Source: Mycolicibacterium flavescens (lineage in GTDB: Bacteria > Actinomycetota > Actinomycetes > Mycobacteriales > Mycobacteriaceae). Taken from it: a DNA stretch of 64,000 bases. Under the pieces are notes generated by a model, which was given only the letters and a program-made list of their open reading frames with translations, did not search any database and was not told the DNA's origin. This document shows, one piece after another, positions 46,796 through 57,598 of the stretch. The stretch spans positions 248,001 to 312,000 of the forward strand of contig NZ_MIHA01000002.1 of the NCBI RefSeq assembly GCF_001722335.1, written 5' to 3'. A program made the translations under genes and the position numbers. The stretch's first letter is position 1. Each line of letters starts with the position of its first letter.

Positions 46796-48230
46796 TAGGT
46801 CCGATGACGCGGCGGTGGTGGAGTGCATCGCTGCGGCGTCGCGTGCGCAGAACGCTGCCTGTGGTCGGGAGTTGCTTGCCGTTGGTGAGCTTTATGCCCG
46901 GCGTGCTCCTGAGGACCAGGACGAGCGCATCAATTGGGCGATCGACGGGCATGCCAACGTGGTGGCCGAGCTGTCGGCGGCGCTGAACATCAGCCGTGGG
47001 CGCGCGGCCAGCCGACTGGAGTTGGCGATCGATCTGCGGGAGCGGCTACCCAAGGTAGGCGCGGTGTTCGCCGCTGGGGACATCGATTACCGGATGGTGA
47101 TCGCGCTGGTCAATCGCAGCAGCAACGTCGAGGACAAACAGCTGTTAGCCCGCTTGGATACCGCGTTTGCCACCCACGCGCCGAAGTGGATGAAACTGTC
47201 GGGGCCCAAGCTCGACGAGCGCATCGACATGTGGGTGGAGAAGTTCGACCCGACCGGGGTGCGTGAACCCCAACCGGCCCGCGATGACCGCTATGTGCAT
47301 GTCGCCCCGATGGGCGCCGGGATGGTCGGGGTGTGGGCGCGGCTGACTTTCGAAGAAGGGGTCTGCTTTGACACCCGCGTCGATGAGGTCGCCGCCACGG
47401 TGTGCCGCGATGATCCGCGCCCGCCCGATCAGCGCCGCGTCGATGCGATGATGGCCATGTCCCAGGGTCAGCTGCGGCTGCAGTGCGGCTGCGGGGCCGC
47501 CGAGTGCCCCAACCGTGCCGCGCTGCCGGCCTCGACGCAGGTGGTGATCAACGTCATCGCCGACCAAGCCACCGTCGAGGGGCGTTCCACCAATCCGGGG
47601 TATCTGCCCGGTGTCGGGGCAATCCCGGCCGCCCTGCTGCGCGAGCGGCTGACCACCGCCAAACTCGTTCCGGTTTCGCTGCCCGCCCCGTGCGCGCAGG
47701 CGGGGTATCGGCCTTCGGCGGGGTTGGCGCGTTTCATCCGCTGCCGGGATCTGGCGTGTCGGTTCCCCGGTTGTGATGTGCCCGCCGTCAAGTGTCAGAT
47801 CGACCACACCATCGCCCATCCGATGGGGCCCACACATCCGTCGAACCTCAAGCTGCTGTGCGTTTTTCACCATCTGCTCAAGACGTTTTGGACCGGGGCC
47901 GATGGTTGGCGTGATTTTCAACTGCCCGACGGCACGGTGATCTGGCGCTCCCCGGGCGGCCAGCGATACATGACCACCCCGGCGGGGGCCGAATTCTTCA
48001 AGCGGCTCGGCGAACCCACCGGCATCATCGACCTCACACCACCCAGCCAGGGCCCCGAAGACGACAACATCCACCGCGGGGCGATGATGCCCAAACGCCG
48101 ACGCACCAGAGCCCAAGACAAGGCCTACCGCATCGCCCTGGAACGCCAACACAACGCCGAACGCCTCCACCGCAAACAACTCCTCCTCGCCGAACAACTC
48201 GCCAGAGACGACGAACCACCACCCTTCTGA
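46788..48230 (+). CDS. 13E12-repeat family protein, DUF222 plus HNH nuclease domain
   Basis: 480 aa. The N-terminal DUF222 region (about 1-280) is helical and contains NISRGRAASRLELAIDLRER. The HNH region (about 318-365) includes CRFPGCDVPAVKCQIDHTIA and HPSNLKLLCVFHHLLKTFW, with paired cysteines for a structural metal and the DH and HH catalytic residues present. The C-terminal tail is basic and Gln/Arg-rich. These genes occur in many copies in mycobacterial genomes, and REP13E12 copies are the integration target of phiRv1 in M. tuberculosis. The cellular role is not established. A leaderless promoter with an SOS box implies DNA-damage control. Confidence 0.9.
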   Translation: MFDRSDDAAVVECIAAASRAQNAACGRELLAVGELYARRAPEDQDERINWAIDGHANVVAELSAALNISRGRAASRLELAIDLRERLPKVGAVFAAGDIDYRMVIALVNRSSNVEDKQLLARLDTAFATHAPKWMKLSGPKLDERIDMWVEKFDPTGVREPQPARDDRYVHVAPMGAGMVGVWARLTFEEGVCFDTRVDEVAATVCRDDPRPPDQRRVDAMMAMSQGQLRLQCGCGAAECPNRAALPASTQVVINVIADQATVEGRSTNPGYLPGVGAIPAALLRERLTTAKLVPVSLPAPCAQAGYRPSAGLARFIRCRDLACRFPGCDVPAVKCQIDHTIAHPMGPTHPSNLKLLCVFHHLLKTFWTGADGWRDFQLPDGTVIWRSPGGQRYMTTPAGAEFFKRLGEPTGIIDLTPPSQGPEDDNIHRGAMMPKRRRTRAQDKAYRIALERQHNAERLHRKQLLLAEQLARDDEPPPF

Positions 48231-48245
48231 CACGCCACGTGATAG

Positions 48246-48287
48246 ACGATGCCCCGCAGCGAGATTCACCGTTCGCGGGCGCATCGT
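48246..48287 (+). terminator. possible hairpin terminator after the HNH gene
   Basis: ACGATGCCCCGC (48246-48257) pairs with GCGGGCGCATCGT (48275-48287) with one bulge, separated by 17 bases. There is no U-tract, as is common for mycobacterial terminators. It lies 16 bases after the stop codon. Confidence 0.5.
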
Positions 48288-48357
48288 CGTGTTCAGGCGC
48301 GAATAGGTGGGTTTTCCTTACTTACCGCAGCCACATGCGTCTGGCATGCTGGGGTCC

Positions 48358-48765
48358 ATGACTGAGCCGCAGTTCGGTGGCAGCGAGTACGGCAACACGC
48401 CTCCGCCGCCTCCACAGCAGCCGCCATACCCGCCCCCACCAGGGCAGTATCCGCCGCCGCCCGCAGGCTATCCCTCCGCCTACGGCGACCCCACCGCGCC
48501 TTATGGCCGCAATCCGATGACAGGGGAGCCGTACTCGGACAAGTCGAAGATCGTCGCGGGTCTGCTGCAGCTGATCGGGCTGTTCGGTCTCGTCGGCATT
48601 GGCCGCATCTACCTCGGCTACACCGGGCTCGGCATCGCCCAGCTCGTCGTCGGCCTCATCACCTGCGGTATCGGCGCCATCATCTGGGGCATCATCGACG
48701 CGGTCCTGATCCTCACCGACCGGGTCCGCGATCCGCAGGGACGGCCCCTGCGCGATGGCACCTAA
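48358..48765 (+). CDS. TM2-domain membrane protein with proline-rich N-terminus
   Basis: 135 aa. Residues 1-55 are a Pro/Tyr/Gln/Gly-rich disordered segment (PPPPPQQPPYPPPPGQYPPP). Residues about 60-115 form a TM2 domain: GLLQLIGLFGLVGIGRIYLG, then GIAQLVVGLITCGIGAIIWG and a DAVLIL end. The function of TM2 proteins is unknown. I chose the ATG at 48358, which has CATGCT seven bases upstream as a -10; the reading frame is open further upstream. It overlaps the next gene by 11 bases and matches Rv1615 in order. Confidence 0.82.
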   Translation: MTEPQFGGSEYGNTPPPPPQQPPYPPPPGQYPPPPAGYPSAYGDPTAPYGRNPMTGEPYSDKSKIVAGLLQLIGLFGLVGIGRIYLGYTGLGIAQLVVGLITCGIGAIIWGIIDAVLILTDRVRDPQGRPLRDGT

Positions 48766-49165
48766 CACCGGCACCAGCCGAACACGCCGGTACTCGACAC
48801 TCGGAGCGGGCGCCGCACTGGCGGGTGCGCTCACCTACATCGGCCTCGCCGACCCCCACCGACCGGGCTTCCTCTTCCCTCCCTGCCCTTTCCACGCCAT
48901 GACCGGGCTCTACTGTCCCGGCTGCGGGGGCCTGCGCATGACGCACGATCTGCTGCACGGTGACCTCGCCGCCGCCGTCGTCGACAACGCCTTCCTCCTC
49001 GTCGGTCTGCCGCTCCTGCTGGCATGGGTGGTCATCCGCACACGAACCGGTAAACCCGCGCTGAACACCCCGGCCCTCATCGTGATTTTCGTCTCCGTCG
49101 CAACCTGGACCATCGCGCGCAACCTGCCCGGATTCCCGCTGGTCCCGACGCTTCTCGACGGGTGA
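48755..49165 (+). CDS. DUF2752 membrane protein
   Basis: 136 aa with the DUF2752 signature FPPCPFHAMTGLYCPGCGG (about 41-59), where three Cys and Gly-Cys-Gly-Gly recur in the family. Hydrophobic segments are at about 17-33, 75-92 and 105-122. Function unknown; possibly metal binding or an assembly factor. It overlaps the TM2 gene by 11 bases and is followed by an 83-base gap holding the gltB leader. Confidence 0.82.
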   Translation: MAPNTGTSRTRRYSTLGAGAALAGALTYIGLADPHRPGFLFPPCPFHAMTGLYCPGCGGLRMTHDLLHGDLAAAVVDNAFLLVGLPLLLAWVVIRTRTGKPALNTPALIVIFVSVATWTIARNLPGFPLVPTLLDG

Positions 49166-49182
49166 GCCAGCAACCTCGCTGA

Positions 49183-49234
49183 TACACTTGCCGACGGGCC
49201 GGTGCAGTCCCGGACATTTTCACTTCCGGACTGC
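49183..49234 (+). promoter_or_regulatory. gltB -10 element and leader hairpin
   Basis: TACACT (49183-49188) is a good -10 for a transcript starting near 49195. Within the leader, GCAGTCCCGGA (49204-49214) pairs with TCCGGACTGC (49225-49234) around a ten-base loop with one bulged base. The stem ends directly next to GAAGG (49235-49239), the probable ribosome-binding site of gltB. It could influence translation of gltB, but no known riboswitch class is recognised. Confidence 0.5.
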
Positions 49235-49248
49235 GAAGGTGCCCCTCG

Positions 49249-52200
49249 ATGCTGTTCTCGGCATTCCCCGAACCTCAGGGCCTCTACGACCCCGACAACG
49301 AAGCGGACTCCTGCGGCGTCGCCATGGTCGCCGACATCCGCGGCCGCCGCTCACACAGCATCGTCGTCGACGGCCTGACCGCCCTCGAACACCTCGACCA
49401 CCGCGGCGCCGCCGGCGCCGAAACCAACAGCGGCGACGGCGCGGGCATCCTCATCCAGCTTCCCGTCGAACTGCTGAGTGAGGTCGTCGACTTCGACCTG
49501 CCGCCCAGCGCGCTCAACGGTGAGAACACCTTCGCCGCCGGCATCTGCTTCATGCCCACTGACCCCGAAGCCCGCACCACCGCAAGGGAATCCGTTGAAG
49601 CCATCGCCGATGACGAAGGCCTCAAGATCCTCGGCTGGCGTCCGCTGCCGATCGATCCGCAAAGCGCGGACCTCGGCGCCACCGCCCTGGGCTGCATGCC
49701 GCACATGGAGCAGTTGTTCGTCGCTTCCACCGACAACGCCAGCGGCCTCGAACTCGACCGTCGCGTCTACCCGCTGCGCAAACGCGCCGAACGCAACGGC
49801 GTCTACTTCCCGTCGCTGTCCAGTCGCACCATGGCCTACAAGGGCATGCTCACCACAAAGCAACTGCCGCAGTACTTTCCGGACCTGCGCGACGAACGTT
49901 GCCGCAGCGCGATCGCGATCGTGCACAGCCGCTTCTCCACCAACACCTTCCCGTCCTGGCCGCTCGCGCATCCGTTCCGCTTCGTCGCCCACAACGGCGA
50001 GATCAACACCGTCCGCGGCAACCGCAACCGCATGCACGCCCGCGAGGCGATGCTCGCCAGCGCCAACATCCCCGGCGACCTGTCGCGGCTGTCACCGATC
50101 TGCACCCCGGAAGCCTCCGACTCCGCGTCCTTCGACGAAGTGCTCGAACTGCTGCACCTCGGCGGCCGCAGCCTGCCGCACGCCGTGCTGATGATGATCC
50201 CCGAGGCGTGGGAGAACAACACCACGATGGACGCCGCCGAGCGCGCGTTCTGGCAGTTCCACTCATCGCTGATGGAGCCGTGGGACGGCCCCGCCTGCGT
50301 CACCTTCACCGACGGCACCCTGGTCGGAGCAGTGTTGGACCGCAACGGGTTACGGCCCGGCCGGTGGTGGCGCACCATCGACGACCGCATCATCCTGGCC
50401 AGCGAGAGCGGGGTGCTCGACGTGCCGTCGGCGCAGATCGTGGCCAAGGGACGGCTGCAGCCCGGCAAGATGTTCCTCGTCGACACCGCCGCAGGCCGCA
50501 TCGTCAGCGACGACGAGATCAAGGAATCGCTGAGCAGGCAGCAACCCTACGGCGAGTGGCTGCACGCCGGCCTTCTCGACATCGCCACCCTGCCCGAGCG
50601 GGCCCACGTCCAACCCAACCACGACTCCGTCGTACGCAGGCAGATCGCCTTCGGCTACACCGAGGAAGACCTGCGCATCCTGCTCACCCCGATGGCCGCC
50701 TCCGGCGCAGAACCGCTGGGCTCCATGGGTACCGACACCCCGGCTGCTGTGCTGTCCCAGCGTTCGCGGCTGCTCTACGACTACTTCGTCGAACTGTTCG
50801 CTCAGGTCACCAACCCGCCGCTGGACGCGATCCGCGAAGAGGTCGTCACCTCGATGTCGCGCGTCATGGGACCCGAGCAGAACCTGCTCGAACCCTCAGC
50901 CGTCTCGTGCCGTCAGATCCTCTTGCGGTGGCCTGTTCTGGACAACGACGACCTCGGCAAGCTCGTCCACATCAACGACGACGGTGAACATCCCGGGCTG
51001 CGGACCGCGGTGCTCAAGGCCCTCTACGAGGTCGAACGCGGCGGCGAAGGCCTGGCCGAAGCGCTCGACGACCTCCGCGCCAAGGCCAGCGACGCGATCG
51101 CCAAAGGCGCCCGCACACTGGTGATCTCCGACCGCGACTCTGACCACACCCGCGCGCCGATTCCGTCGCTGCTGGCCGTCTCCGCGGTCCACCACCACCT
51201 GGTCCGCACCAAGGAGCGCACCACTGTCGCTCTGGTCGTCGAGAGCGGTGACGCCCGCGAGGTCCATCACATTGCGATGCTGATCGGCTTCGGCGCCGCC
51301 GCCGTCAACCCGTACCTGGCGTTCGAGTCCATCGAGGACCTCGTCCGCGAAGGCGAACTCACCGGCATCGAAACCGCTGCGGCCCTGCGCAACTACTGCA
51401 AGGCGCTCGGCAAGGGCGTGACGAAGGTGATGAGCAAGATGGGCATCTCGACCGTCTCCTCGTATACCGCCGCGCAGGCTTTCGAGGCCGTCGGGATCGA
51501 CAGGGATGTCATCGACGAGTACTTCACCGGCACCCCCAGTCAACTCGGTGGCGTCGGCCTCGACGTCATCGCCGAGGAGGTCAAGCTCCGGCACCGCCGC
51601 GCCTATCCGGAGAATCCGACCGAGCGCGTGCACCGACGCCTGGAGGTCGGCGGCGACTACGCGTTCCGCCGTGAAGGCGAACTGCACCTGTTCACCCCCG
51701 AGGTGGTGTTTCTGCTGCAACATTCGACCCGGACCGGCAGAGCCGACATCTTCCGCCGCTACACCGAGGAGGTCGACCGGCTGTCCCGTGAGGGCGGGAC
51801 GCTGCGTGGGCTCTTCGAGTTCAAGAAGACCCGCCCACCCGTCCCTCTCGACGAAGTCGAACCCGTCGAGGCGATCGTCACCCGGTTCAACACCGGCGCC
51901 ATGAGCTACGGCTCGATCTCGGCCGAGGCGCACGAGACGATGGCGATCGCGATGAACAAGCTCGGCGGCCGGTCCAACTCCGGGGAGGGCGGCGAGGACA
52001 CCGACCGCCTCTACGACCCGAGACGCCGCAGCGCGGTCAAACAGGTCGCCTCCGGACGCTTCGGTGTCACCAGCGACTACCTGGTCAACGCCACCGACAT
52101 CCAGATCAAGATGGCCCAGGGCGCCAAACCGGGTGAGGGCGGCCAGCTTCCGGGCTTCAAGGTGTATCCGAACATCGCCAAGACCCGGCACTCGACACCC

Positions 52201-53790
52201 GGCGTCGGCCTCATCTCGCCGCCGCCGCACCACGACATCTACTCCATCGAGGACCTGGCCCAGCTGATCCACGACCTCAAGAACGCCAACGACCGGGCCC
52301 GCGTCCACGTCAAACTGGTCAGCAGCGTCGGCGTCGGTACGGTGGCTGCCGGTGTGTCCAAGGCGCACGCCGACGTCGTGCTGATCTCGGGGTACGACGG
52401 CGGCACCGGGGCGGCGCCGCTGACCAGCCTCAAACACGCCGGCGTGCCGTGGGAGATCGGTCTTGCCGAAACCCAGCAGACGCTGATGCTCAACGGGTTA
52501 CGTGACCGCATCACCGTCCAGTGCGACGGCGGGATGCGTACCGCGCGCGACGTGATGGTGGCCGCGCTGCTCGGCGCCGAGGAGTACGGGTTCGCGACGG
52601 CGCCGCTGATCGTGTCGGGCTGCATCATGATGCGGGTCTGCCACCTCGACACGTGCCCGGTCGGGGTCGCGACCCAGAACCCGGAGCTGCGGGCGCGGTT
52701 CACCGGCAAGCCGGAGTTCGTCGAGAACTTCTTCCGCTTCATCGCCGAGGACATCCGCTCCTGCCTCGCCGAACTCGGCTTCCGCAGCCTCGACGAGGCC
52801 ATCGGCCACGCCGAGATGCTCGACACCGACCCCGGGGTCGCGCACTGGAAGAGCCGCGGGCTGGACCTGAGCCCGATCTTCGCCGTGCCGGCCGACGGGC
52901 ACACCGGTGAGCCGGCGCCGCGCCGCAAGGTCCGCGATCAGTACCACGCGCTGGACCGGGCGCTGGACCAGACGTTGATCCAACTCGCCGAAGGCGCACT
53001 CGAAGACGCGCATCCGGTGCGTCTGGACCTCCCGGTGCGCAACGTCAACCGCACCGTCGGCACCCTGCTGGGTGCGGAGGTGACGCGCCGCTACGGAGCG
53101 CAGGGACTGCCCGACGACACGATCCACGTCACGCTGACCGGATCGGCGGGCCAGTCGCTCGGTGCGTTCCTGCCGCCGGGGATCACGGTGGACCTCATCG
53201 GCGACGCCAACGACTATGTCGGCAAAGGCCTTTCCGGAGGCCGGATCATCGTGCGACCGCCCGATGACGTGCTGTTCCTGGCCGAGGACAACGTCATCGC
53301 GGGCAACACCCTGCTGTTCGGCGCGACGTCCGGTGAGGCGTTCCTGCGCGGTCGGGTCGGGGAGCGGTTCGCCGCGCGCAATTCCGGCGCGCTCACCGTC
53401 GTCGAAGGGGTCGGCGACCACGCCTGCGAGTACATGACCGGCGGGCGGGTGGTGGTGCTCGGCCGGACCGGACGCAACATGGCCGCGGGCATGTCCGGCG
53501 GGATCGCGTTCGTGCTCGGCCTCGACCCGCGACGGGTCAACACCGACATGGTCGAACTGCAGCGCCTGCAACCCGAAGATCTCGCCTGGTTGCACGACGT
53601 CATCGCCCGCCACGCGCAGTACACCGGCAGCAGCCTGGCCGCCTCGGTGCTCGCCGACTGGCCTAGGCGCAGCGCACAATTCACCAAGATCATGCCTCGT
53701 GACTACCAGCGCGTGCTGGAGGCCACCCTGACGGCCAAGCGCGAGGGGCGTGACGTCGACACCGCGATCATGGAGGCCAGCCGTGGCTGA
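49249..53790 (+). CDS. gltB: glutamate synthase large (alpha) subunit GltB
   Basis: 1513 aa NADPH-dependent GOGAT large subunit. A short propeptide precedes Cys22 (EADSCGVAM), which becomes the N-terminal nucleophile of the class II glutaminase domain (about 22-430). The central domain is followed by the FMN-binding synthase domain (about 810-1190) and a GXGXG beta-helix (about 1260-1450). [3Fe-4S] ligands are Cys1125, Cys1131 and Cys1136 ([12 protein letters not shown]). It converts glutamine and 2-oxoglutarate to two glutamates with GltD. In M. tuberculosis gltBD lies elsewhere; here it precedes pyk. Confidence 0.97.
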   Translation: MLFSAFPEPQGLYDPDNEADSCGVAMVADIRGRRSHSIVVDGLTALEHLDHRGAAGAETNSGDGAGILIQLPVELLSEVVDFDLPPSALNGENTFAAGICFMPTDPEARTTARESVEAIADDEGLKILGWRPLPIDPQSADLGATALGCMPHMEQLFVASTDNASGLELDRRVYPLRKRAERNGVYFPSLSSRTMAYKGMLTTKQLPQYFPDLRDERCRSAIAIVHSRFSTNTFPSWPLAHPFRFVAHNGEINTVRGNRNRMHAREAMLASANIPGDLSRLSPICTPEASDSASFDEVLELLHLGGRSLPHAVLMMIPEAWENNTTMDAAERAFWQFHSSLMEPWDGPACVTFTDGTLVGAVLDRNGLRPGRWWRTIDDRIILASESGVLDVPSAQIVAKGRLQPGKMFLVDTAAGRIVSDDEIKESLSRQQPYGEWLHAGLLDIATLPERAHVQPNHDSVVRRQIAFGYTEEDLRILLTPMAASGAEPLGSMGTDTPAAVLSQRSRLLYDYFVELFAQVTNPPLDAIREEVVTSMSRVMGPEQNLLEPSAVSCRQILLRWPVLDNDDLGKLVHINDDGEHPGLRTAVLKALYEVERGGEGLAEALDDLRAKASDAIAKGARTLVISDRDSDHTRAPIPSLLAVSAVHHHLVRTKERTTVALVVESGDAREVHHIAMLIGFGAAAVNPYLAFESIEDLVREGELTGIETAAALRNYCKALGKGVTKVMSKMGISTVSSYTAAQAFEAVGIDRDVIDEYFTGTPSQLGGVGLDVIAEEVKLRHRRAYPENPTERVHRRLEVGGDYAFRREGELHLFTPEVVFLLQHSTRTGRADIFRRYTEEVDRLSREGGTLRGLFEFKKTRPPVPLDEVEPVEAIVTRFNTGAMSYGSISAEAHETMAIAMNKLGGRSNSGEGGEDTDRLYDPRRRSAVKQVASGRFGVTSDYLVNATDIQIKMAQGAKPGEGGQLPGFKVYPNIAKTRHSTPGVGLISPPPHHDIYSIEDLAQLIHDLKNANDRARVHVKLVSSVGVGTVAAGVSKAHADVVLISGYDGGTGAAPLTSLKHAGVPWEIGLAETQQTLMLNGLRDRITVQCDGGMRTARDVMVAALLGAEEYGFATAPLIVSGCIMMRVCHLDTCPVGVATQNPELRARFTGKPEFVENFFRFIAEDIRSCLAELGFRSLDEAIGHAEMLDTDPGVAHWKSRGLDLSPIFAVPADGHTGEPAPRRKVRDQYHALDRALDQTLIQLAEGALEDAHPVRLDLPVRNVNRTVGTLLGAEVTRRYGAQGLPDDTIHVTLTGSAGQSLGAFLPPGITVDLIGDANDYVGKGLSGGRIIVRPPDDVLFLAEDNVIAGNTLLFGATSGEAFLRGRVGERFAARNSGALTVVEGVGDHACEYMTGGRVVVLGRTGRNMAAGMSGGIAFVLGLDPRRVNTDMVELQRLQPEDLAWLHDVIARHAQYTGSSLAASVLADWPRRSAQFTKIMPRDYQRVLEATLTAKREGRDVDTAIMEASRG

Positions 53791-55291
53791 TCCCACCGGA
53801 TTCCTGAAGGTCCCGCGCATCGAGACCGCCAAACGCGCCGTCGACGAACGCGTCGGCGACTGGCGCGAGGTCTACGAACGGCAGGACCCGCACCAGCGCT
53901 CCCACGAGGTGTCCCAGCAGGCCCGCCGCTGCATGGACTGCGGTATCCCGTTCTGCCACTCCGGAAGTGCCGGCTGCCCGCTGGGCAATCTGATCCCCGA
54001 GTGGAACGACCTGGTGCGCCGGGGCCGTTGGGCCGCCGCCAGCGACCGCCTGCACGCGACCAACAACTTCCCGGAGTTCACCGGCCGGTTGTGCCCGGCG
54101 CCGTGTGAGGCGGCCTGCGTGTTGTCGATCGCCGAGGAACAGACCGGCGGCAGCGTCACGATCAAACGCATCGAGCAGACGATCGCCGACCAGGCGTGGT
54201 CAGACGGCATCGTCGAACCGCAACCGGCGGCCCTCGCGACCGGTAAGCGGGTCGCGGTCGTCGGGTCCGGGCCGGCCGGACTGGCTGCGGCCCAACAGCT
54301 CACCCGCGCCGGCCACGACGTCACCGTCTACGAGCGCGATGACCGCATCGGCGGCCTGATGCGCTACGGCATCCCCGAGTACAAGCTCGAGAAGCGCACC
54401 CTCGATCAGCGGCTGACCCAGATGCGTGCGGAGGGAACGCGGTTCGTCACCGAGACCGAGGTCGGTGTCGACCTGCCGATCGAACAGCTGCGCGCGCAGT
54501 ACGACGCGGTGGTGCTCGCGGTGGGTGCGCTGCGCGCCCGTGACCACGACGTCGAGGGCCGCGATCTCAAGGGCGTGCACCTGGCGATGGAGCACCTGGT
54601 TCCCGCCAACAGGGAGTGCGAGGGCGACGGGCCGAGCCCGATCTCGGCCAAGGGTAAGCACGTCGTGATCATCGGCGGCGGCGACACCGGCGCCGACTGC
54701 CTGGGCACCGCGCACCGGCAGGGCGCACTGTCGGTCACCCAGCTCGACTACAACCCCGAACCGCCCGAGGTGCGCGACGACACCCGCACGCCGTGGCCGA
54801 CCTGGCCGCTGGTGCTGCGGACCCGGCTGTCGCCGGCGCACGCCGAGGGCGGCGAGCGCCGCTACGAGGTGGCGGTGCAGCGGTTCGTCGGCGACGACCG
54901 CGGGCGGCTGCGGGCGCTGGAGATCGCCGAGGTCAAGGTCGAACGCGACGCGGAGGGGCGCCGCGTCATCACCCCCGTCGGGGAGCCGATGCAGATCCCG
55001 TGCGAGCTGGCGCTGCTGGCGATCGGGTTCGAGGGCGTCGAGCACATACCGGTGCTCGACGGGCTCGGCCTGACGCTGAACCGCCGCGGCGCGGTGTCGT
55101 GCGGCTCGGACTGGCAGACCGACGCGCCGGGGGTGTTCGTTTGCGGTGACGCGCACCGGGGCGCGTCGCTGATCGTGTGGGCGATTGCGGAGGGCCGCAG
55201 CGCGGCGCACGCGGTGGACGCCTACCTGATGGGGGAGTCGGACCTGCCGGCGCCGGTGGTGCCGGGCGCGCTTCCGCTGGCCGTGGTCTGA
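53783..55291 (+). CDS. gltD: glutamate synthase small (beta) subunit GltD
   Basis: 502 aa FAD/NADPH oxidoreductase that passes electrons to GltB. The N-terminal [4Fe-4S] region has [26 protein letters not shown] and [14 protein letters not shown] binding is at [17 protein letters not shown] and NADPH binding at [13 protein letters not shown]. The GTG at 53783 overlaps gltB by 8 bases, and GGAGG (53772-53776) precedes it inside gltB. The C-terminal FAD motif [18 protein letters not shown] is intact. Confidence 0.97.
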   Translation: MADPTGFLKVPRIETAKRAVDERVGDWREVYERQDPHQRSHEVSQQARRCMDCGIPFCHSGSAGCPLGNLIPEWNDLVRRGRWAAASDRLHATNNFPEFTGRLCPAPCEAACVLSIAEEQTGGSVTIKRIEQTIADQAWSDGIVEPQPAALATGKRVAVVGSGPAGLAAAQQLTRAGHDVTVYERDDRIGGLMRYGIPEYKLEKRTLDQRLTQMRAEGTRFVTETEVGVDLPIEQLRAQYDAVVLAVGALRARDHDVEGRDLKGVHLAMEHLVPANRECEGDGPSPISAKGKHVVIIGGGDTGADCLGTAHRQGALSVTQLDYNPEPPEVRDDTRTPWPTWPLVLRTRLSPAHAEGGERRYEVAVQRFVGDDRGRLRALEIAEVKVERDAEGRRVITPVGEPMQIPCELALLAIGFEGVEHIPVLDGLGLTLNRRGAVSCGSDWQTDAPGVFVCGDAHRGASLIVWAIAEGRSAAHAVDAYLMGESDLPAPVVPGALPLAVV

Positions 55292-55304
55292 ATCGATTAA
55301 CGAC

Positions 55305-55310
55305 TATGCT
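55305..55310 (+). promoter_or_regulatory. -10 element of pyk
   Basis: TATGCT lies eight bases before the GTG start at 55319 in the 27-base gap after gltD. No ribosome-binding site is visible, so the pyk mRNA is probably leaderless. Confidence 0.6.
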
Positions 55311-55318
55311 CGGTTCCC

Positions 55319-56737
55319 GTGAATAGACGCGGAAAGATCGTCTGCACCCTGGGTCCGGCCACCGCTTCCGAGGAGGCGGTGCGATCGCTGGTCGAAGCCG
55401 GAATGGACGTCGCGCGGCTGAACTTCAGCCACGGCGACTACCCCGATCACGAAGCCAACTACAAGAGGGTGCGGGCGGCGTCGGACGCCACCGGGCGCGC
55501 GGTCGGGATCCTGGCCGACCTTCAGGGCCCCAAGATCCGGCTCGGCCGGTTCAAGGACGGCCCGACGTTCTGGGCCAACGGTGAGACGGTGCGCATCACC
55601 ACCGACGACGTCGAGGGCTCCGCCGACCGGGTTTCGACGACCTACAAGCGGCTCGCCGAGGACGCCTCGCCGGGGGACCGGGTGCTGGTGGACGACGGCA
55701 ACGTCGGCCTGGTCGTCGACCGGATCGAGGGCAACGACGTGATCTGCACGGTCACCGAGGGCGGACCGGTCAGCAACAACAAGGGCATGTCGCTGCCCGG
55801 GATGAATGTCTCGGCGCCCGCCCTGTCCGAGAAGGACATCGACGACCTCGAGTTCGCGCTGCGCCTCGGGGTGGACCTGATCGCGCTGTCGTTCGTGCGC
55901 TCACCGGCCGACATCGAACTCGTGCACGAGGTGATGGACCGCGTCGGCCGCCGGGTGCCGGTCATCGCCAAACTGGAGAAGCCCGAGGCCATCGACAACC
56001 TCGAAGCCGTCGTGCTGGCGTTCGACGCGATCATGGTCGCCCGCGGTGATCTCGGCGTCGAGCTGCCGCTCGAAGAGGTGCCGCTGGTGCAGAAGCGCGC
56101 GATCCAGATGGCAAGGGAGAACGCCAAACCCGTGATCGTGGCGACCCAGATGCTGGAGTCGATGATCGACGCGCCGCGCCCCACCCGGGCCGAGGCGTCC
56201 GACGTCGCCAACGCGGTGCTCGACGGCACCGACGCGGTGATGCTCTCCGGTGAGACCTCGGTCGGCAAGTATCCGCTCGAGGCGGTCAAGACGATGGCGC
56301 GCATCATCCACGCCGTCGAGGAGAACTCGGTGGCCGCGCCGCCGCTGACGCACGTGCCGCGCACCAAGCGCGGGGTCATCTCCTACGCCGCCCGCGACAT
56401 CGGTGAGCGGTTGGACGCCAAGGCGCTGGTGGCCTACACCCAGTCCGGTGACACCGTGCGCAGGTTGGCGCGGCTGCACACACCGCTGCCGCTGCTGGCG
56501 TTCACGTCGCTGCCCGAGGTGCGCAGCCAGTTGGCGCTGAGCTGGGGTACCGAGACGTTCATCGTGCCGCACATCCAGACCACGGACGGGATGATCCGCC
56601 AGGTCGACAAGTCGCTGCTCGAACTCGGCCGCTACAAGCGCGGGGATCTGGTCGTGGTGATCGCGGGCATTCCGCCGGGCACAGTAGGTTCGACGAACCT
56701 GATCCATGTGCACCGGATCGGGGAGGACGACGTTTAG
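55319..56737 (+). CDS. pyk: pyruvate kinase
   Basis: 472 aa glycolytic enzyme making pyruvate and ATP from PEP and ADP. RRGKIVCTLGPAT at the N-terminus, MDVARLNFSHGD, the catalytic Lys in VIAKLEKPEAIDN, MVARGDLGVELP and MLSGETSVGKYPLEAV. The C-terminal allosteric domain includes ALVAYTQSGDTVRRLARL. GTG start at 55319. Its TAG stop provides the first base of the tesB GTG. Confidence 0.97.
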   Translation: MNRRGKIVCTLGPATASEEAVRSLVEAGMDVARLNFSHGDYPDHEANYKRVRAASDATGRAVGILADLQGPKIRLGRFKDGPTFWANGETVRITTDDVEGSADRVSTTYKRLAEDASPGDRVLVDDGNVGLVVDRIEGNDVICTVTEGGPVSNNKGMSLPGMNVSAPALSEKDIDDLEFALRLGVDLIALSFVRSPADIELVHEVMDRVGRRVPVIAKLEKPEAIDNLEAVVLAFDAIMVARGDLGVELPLEEVPLVQKRAIQMARENAKPVIVATQMLESMIDAPRPTRAEASDVANAVLDGTDAVMLSGETSVGKYPLEAVKTMARIIHAVEENSVAAPPLTHVPRTKRGVISYAARDIGERLDAKALVAYTQSGDTVRRLARLHTPLPLLAFTSLPEVRSQLALSWGTETFIVPHIQTTDGMIRQVDKSLLELGRYKRGDLVVVIAGIPPGTVGSTNLIHVHRIGEDDV

Positions 56738-57597
56738 TGTCAGCAGATCTCGACGAGTTGCTGGCAATACTGGACCTGCGTCGAATCGACGACAACACGT
56801 TCGTCGGGTCGCACCCGAGCAAGAACCCGGTGCGCACGTTCGGCGGTCAGATGATGGCCCAGGCGTTCGTCGCCGCCAGCCGCAGCCTCGACCACCCGAC
56901 GCCGCCCAGCGCGCTGTCGGCGCATTTCATCGCCGGCGGTGACCCGCAGAAGGATCTCGAGTTCCACGTCGTGCGGTTACGCGACGAACGCCGGTTCGCC
57001 AACCGCCGCGTCGACGTGATGCAGGACGGGCTGCTGTTGACCACCGCGATGGTGTCCTACCTGTCCGGCGGGCGCAGCCTCGAGCACGGCGTGGAGCCGC
57101 CGCCGCTGCCCGACCCGCTCGACGTTCCGCCGGTCGACGACCTGCTGCGCGGCTACGAGGACGTCGTGCCGCACTTCGTCAACGCGCTGCGGCCCATCGA
57201 CTGGCGCTACACCAACGACCCCACCTGGGTGATGCGCAGCAAGGGCGAGACGCTCACGCACAACCGGGTGTGGATGAAAGCGCTCGGCGAGATGCCGGAC
57301 GACCCGGTGCTGCACGCCGCCGCGCTGGTCTACTCGTCGGACACCACGGTGCTGGATTCGATCATCACCACGCACGGGCTGTCGTGGGGGTTCGACCGGA
57401 TCTTCGCGGTGACCACCAACCACTCGGTGTGGTTCCACCGCCCGGTCCGGTTCGACGAATGGGTGCTGTACTCCACGTCGTCACCGGTGGCGGCGGATTC
57501 GCGCGGGCTCGGCACCGGACACTATTTCGACCGGGCCGGTCAGCCGGTCGCCACGGTCGTGCAGGAAGGCATCGTCAAGTACTTCCCGGCGCGCTGA
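56737..57597 (+). CDS. tesB: acyl-CoA thioesterase II TesB
   Basis: 286 aa double-hotdog thioesterase. The first hotdog (about 10-115) has TFGGQMMAQAFVAASRSL and SAHFIAGGDPQKDLEF; the second (about 150-285) has VYSSDTTVLDSIITTHGLSW, HSVWFHRPVRFDEW and a final TVVQEGIVKY. The catalytic Asp, Thr and Gln typical of TesB are present in these blocks. It hydrolyses medium to long acyl-CoA. GTG start overlaps the pyk stop by one base. Confidence 0.93.
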   Translation: MSADLDELLAILDLRRIDDNTFVGSHPSKNPVRTFGGQMMAQAFVAASRSLDHPTPPSALSAHFIAGGDPQKDLEFHVVRLRDERRFANRRVDVMQDGLLLTTAMVSYLSGGRSLEHGVEPPPLPDPLDVPPVDDLLRGYEDVVPHFVNALRPIDWRYTNDPTWVMRSKGETLTHNRVWMKALGEMPDDPVLHAAALVYSSDTTVLDSIITTHGLSWGFDRIFAVTTNHSVWFHRPVRFDEWVLYSTSSPVAADSRGLGTGHYFDRAGQPVATVVQEGIVKYFPAR

Positions 57598-57598
57598 C

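Noticed and set aside
46788..48230. HNH gene considered as an insertion sequence or prophage remnant
   Set aside because: No terminal inverted repeats, target duplication, integrase or other phage gene is visible. It is a stand-alone 13E12-family gene.
49202..49300. Leader peptide in the gltB 5' region
   Set aside because: The GTG-initiated frame runs on into an Arg/Pro-rich shadow of gltB, has no ribosome-binding site and no run of regulatory codons.
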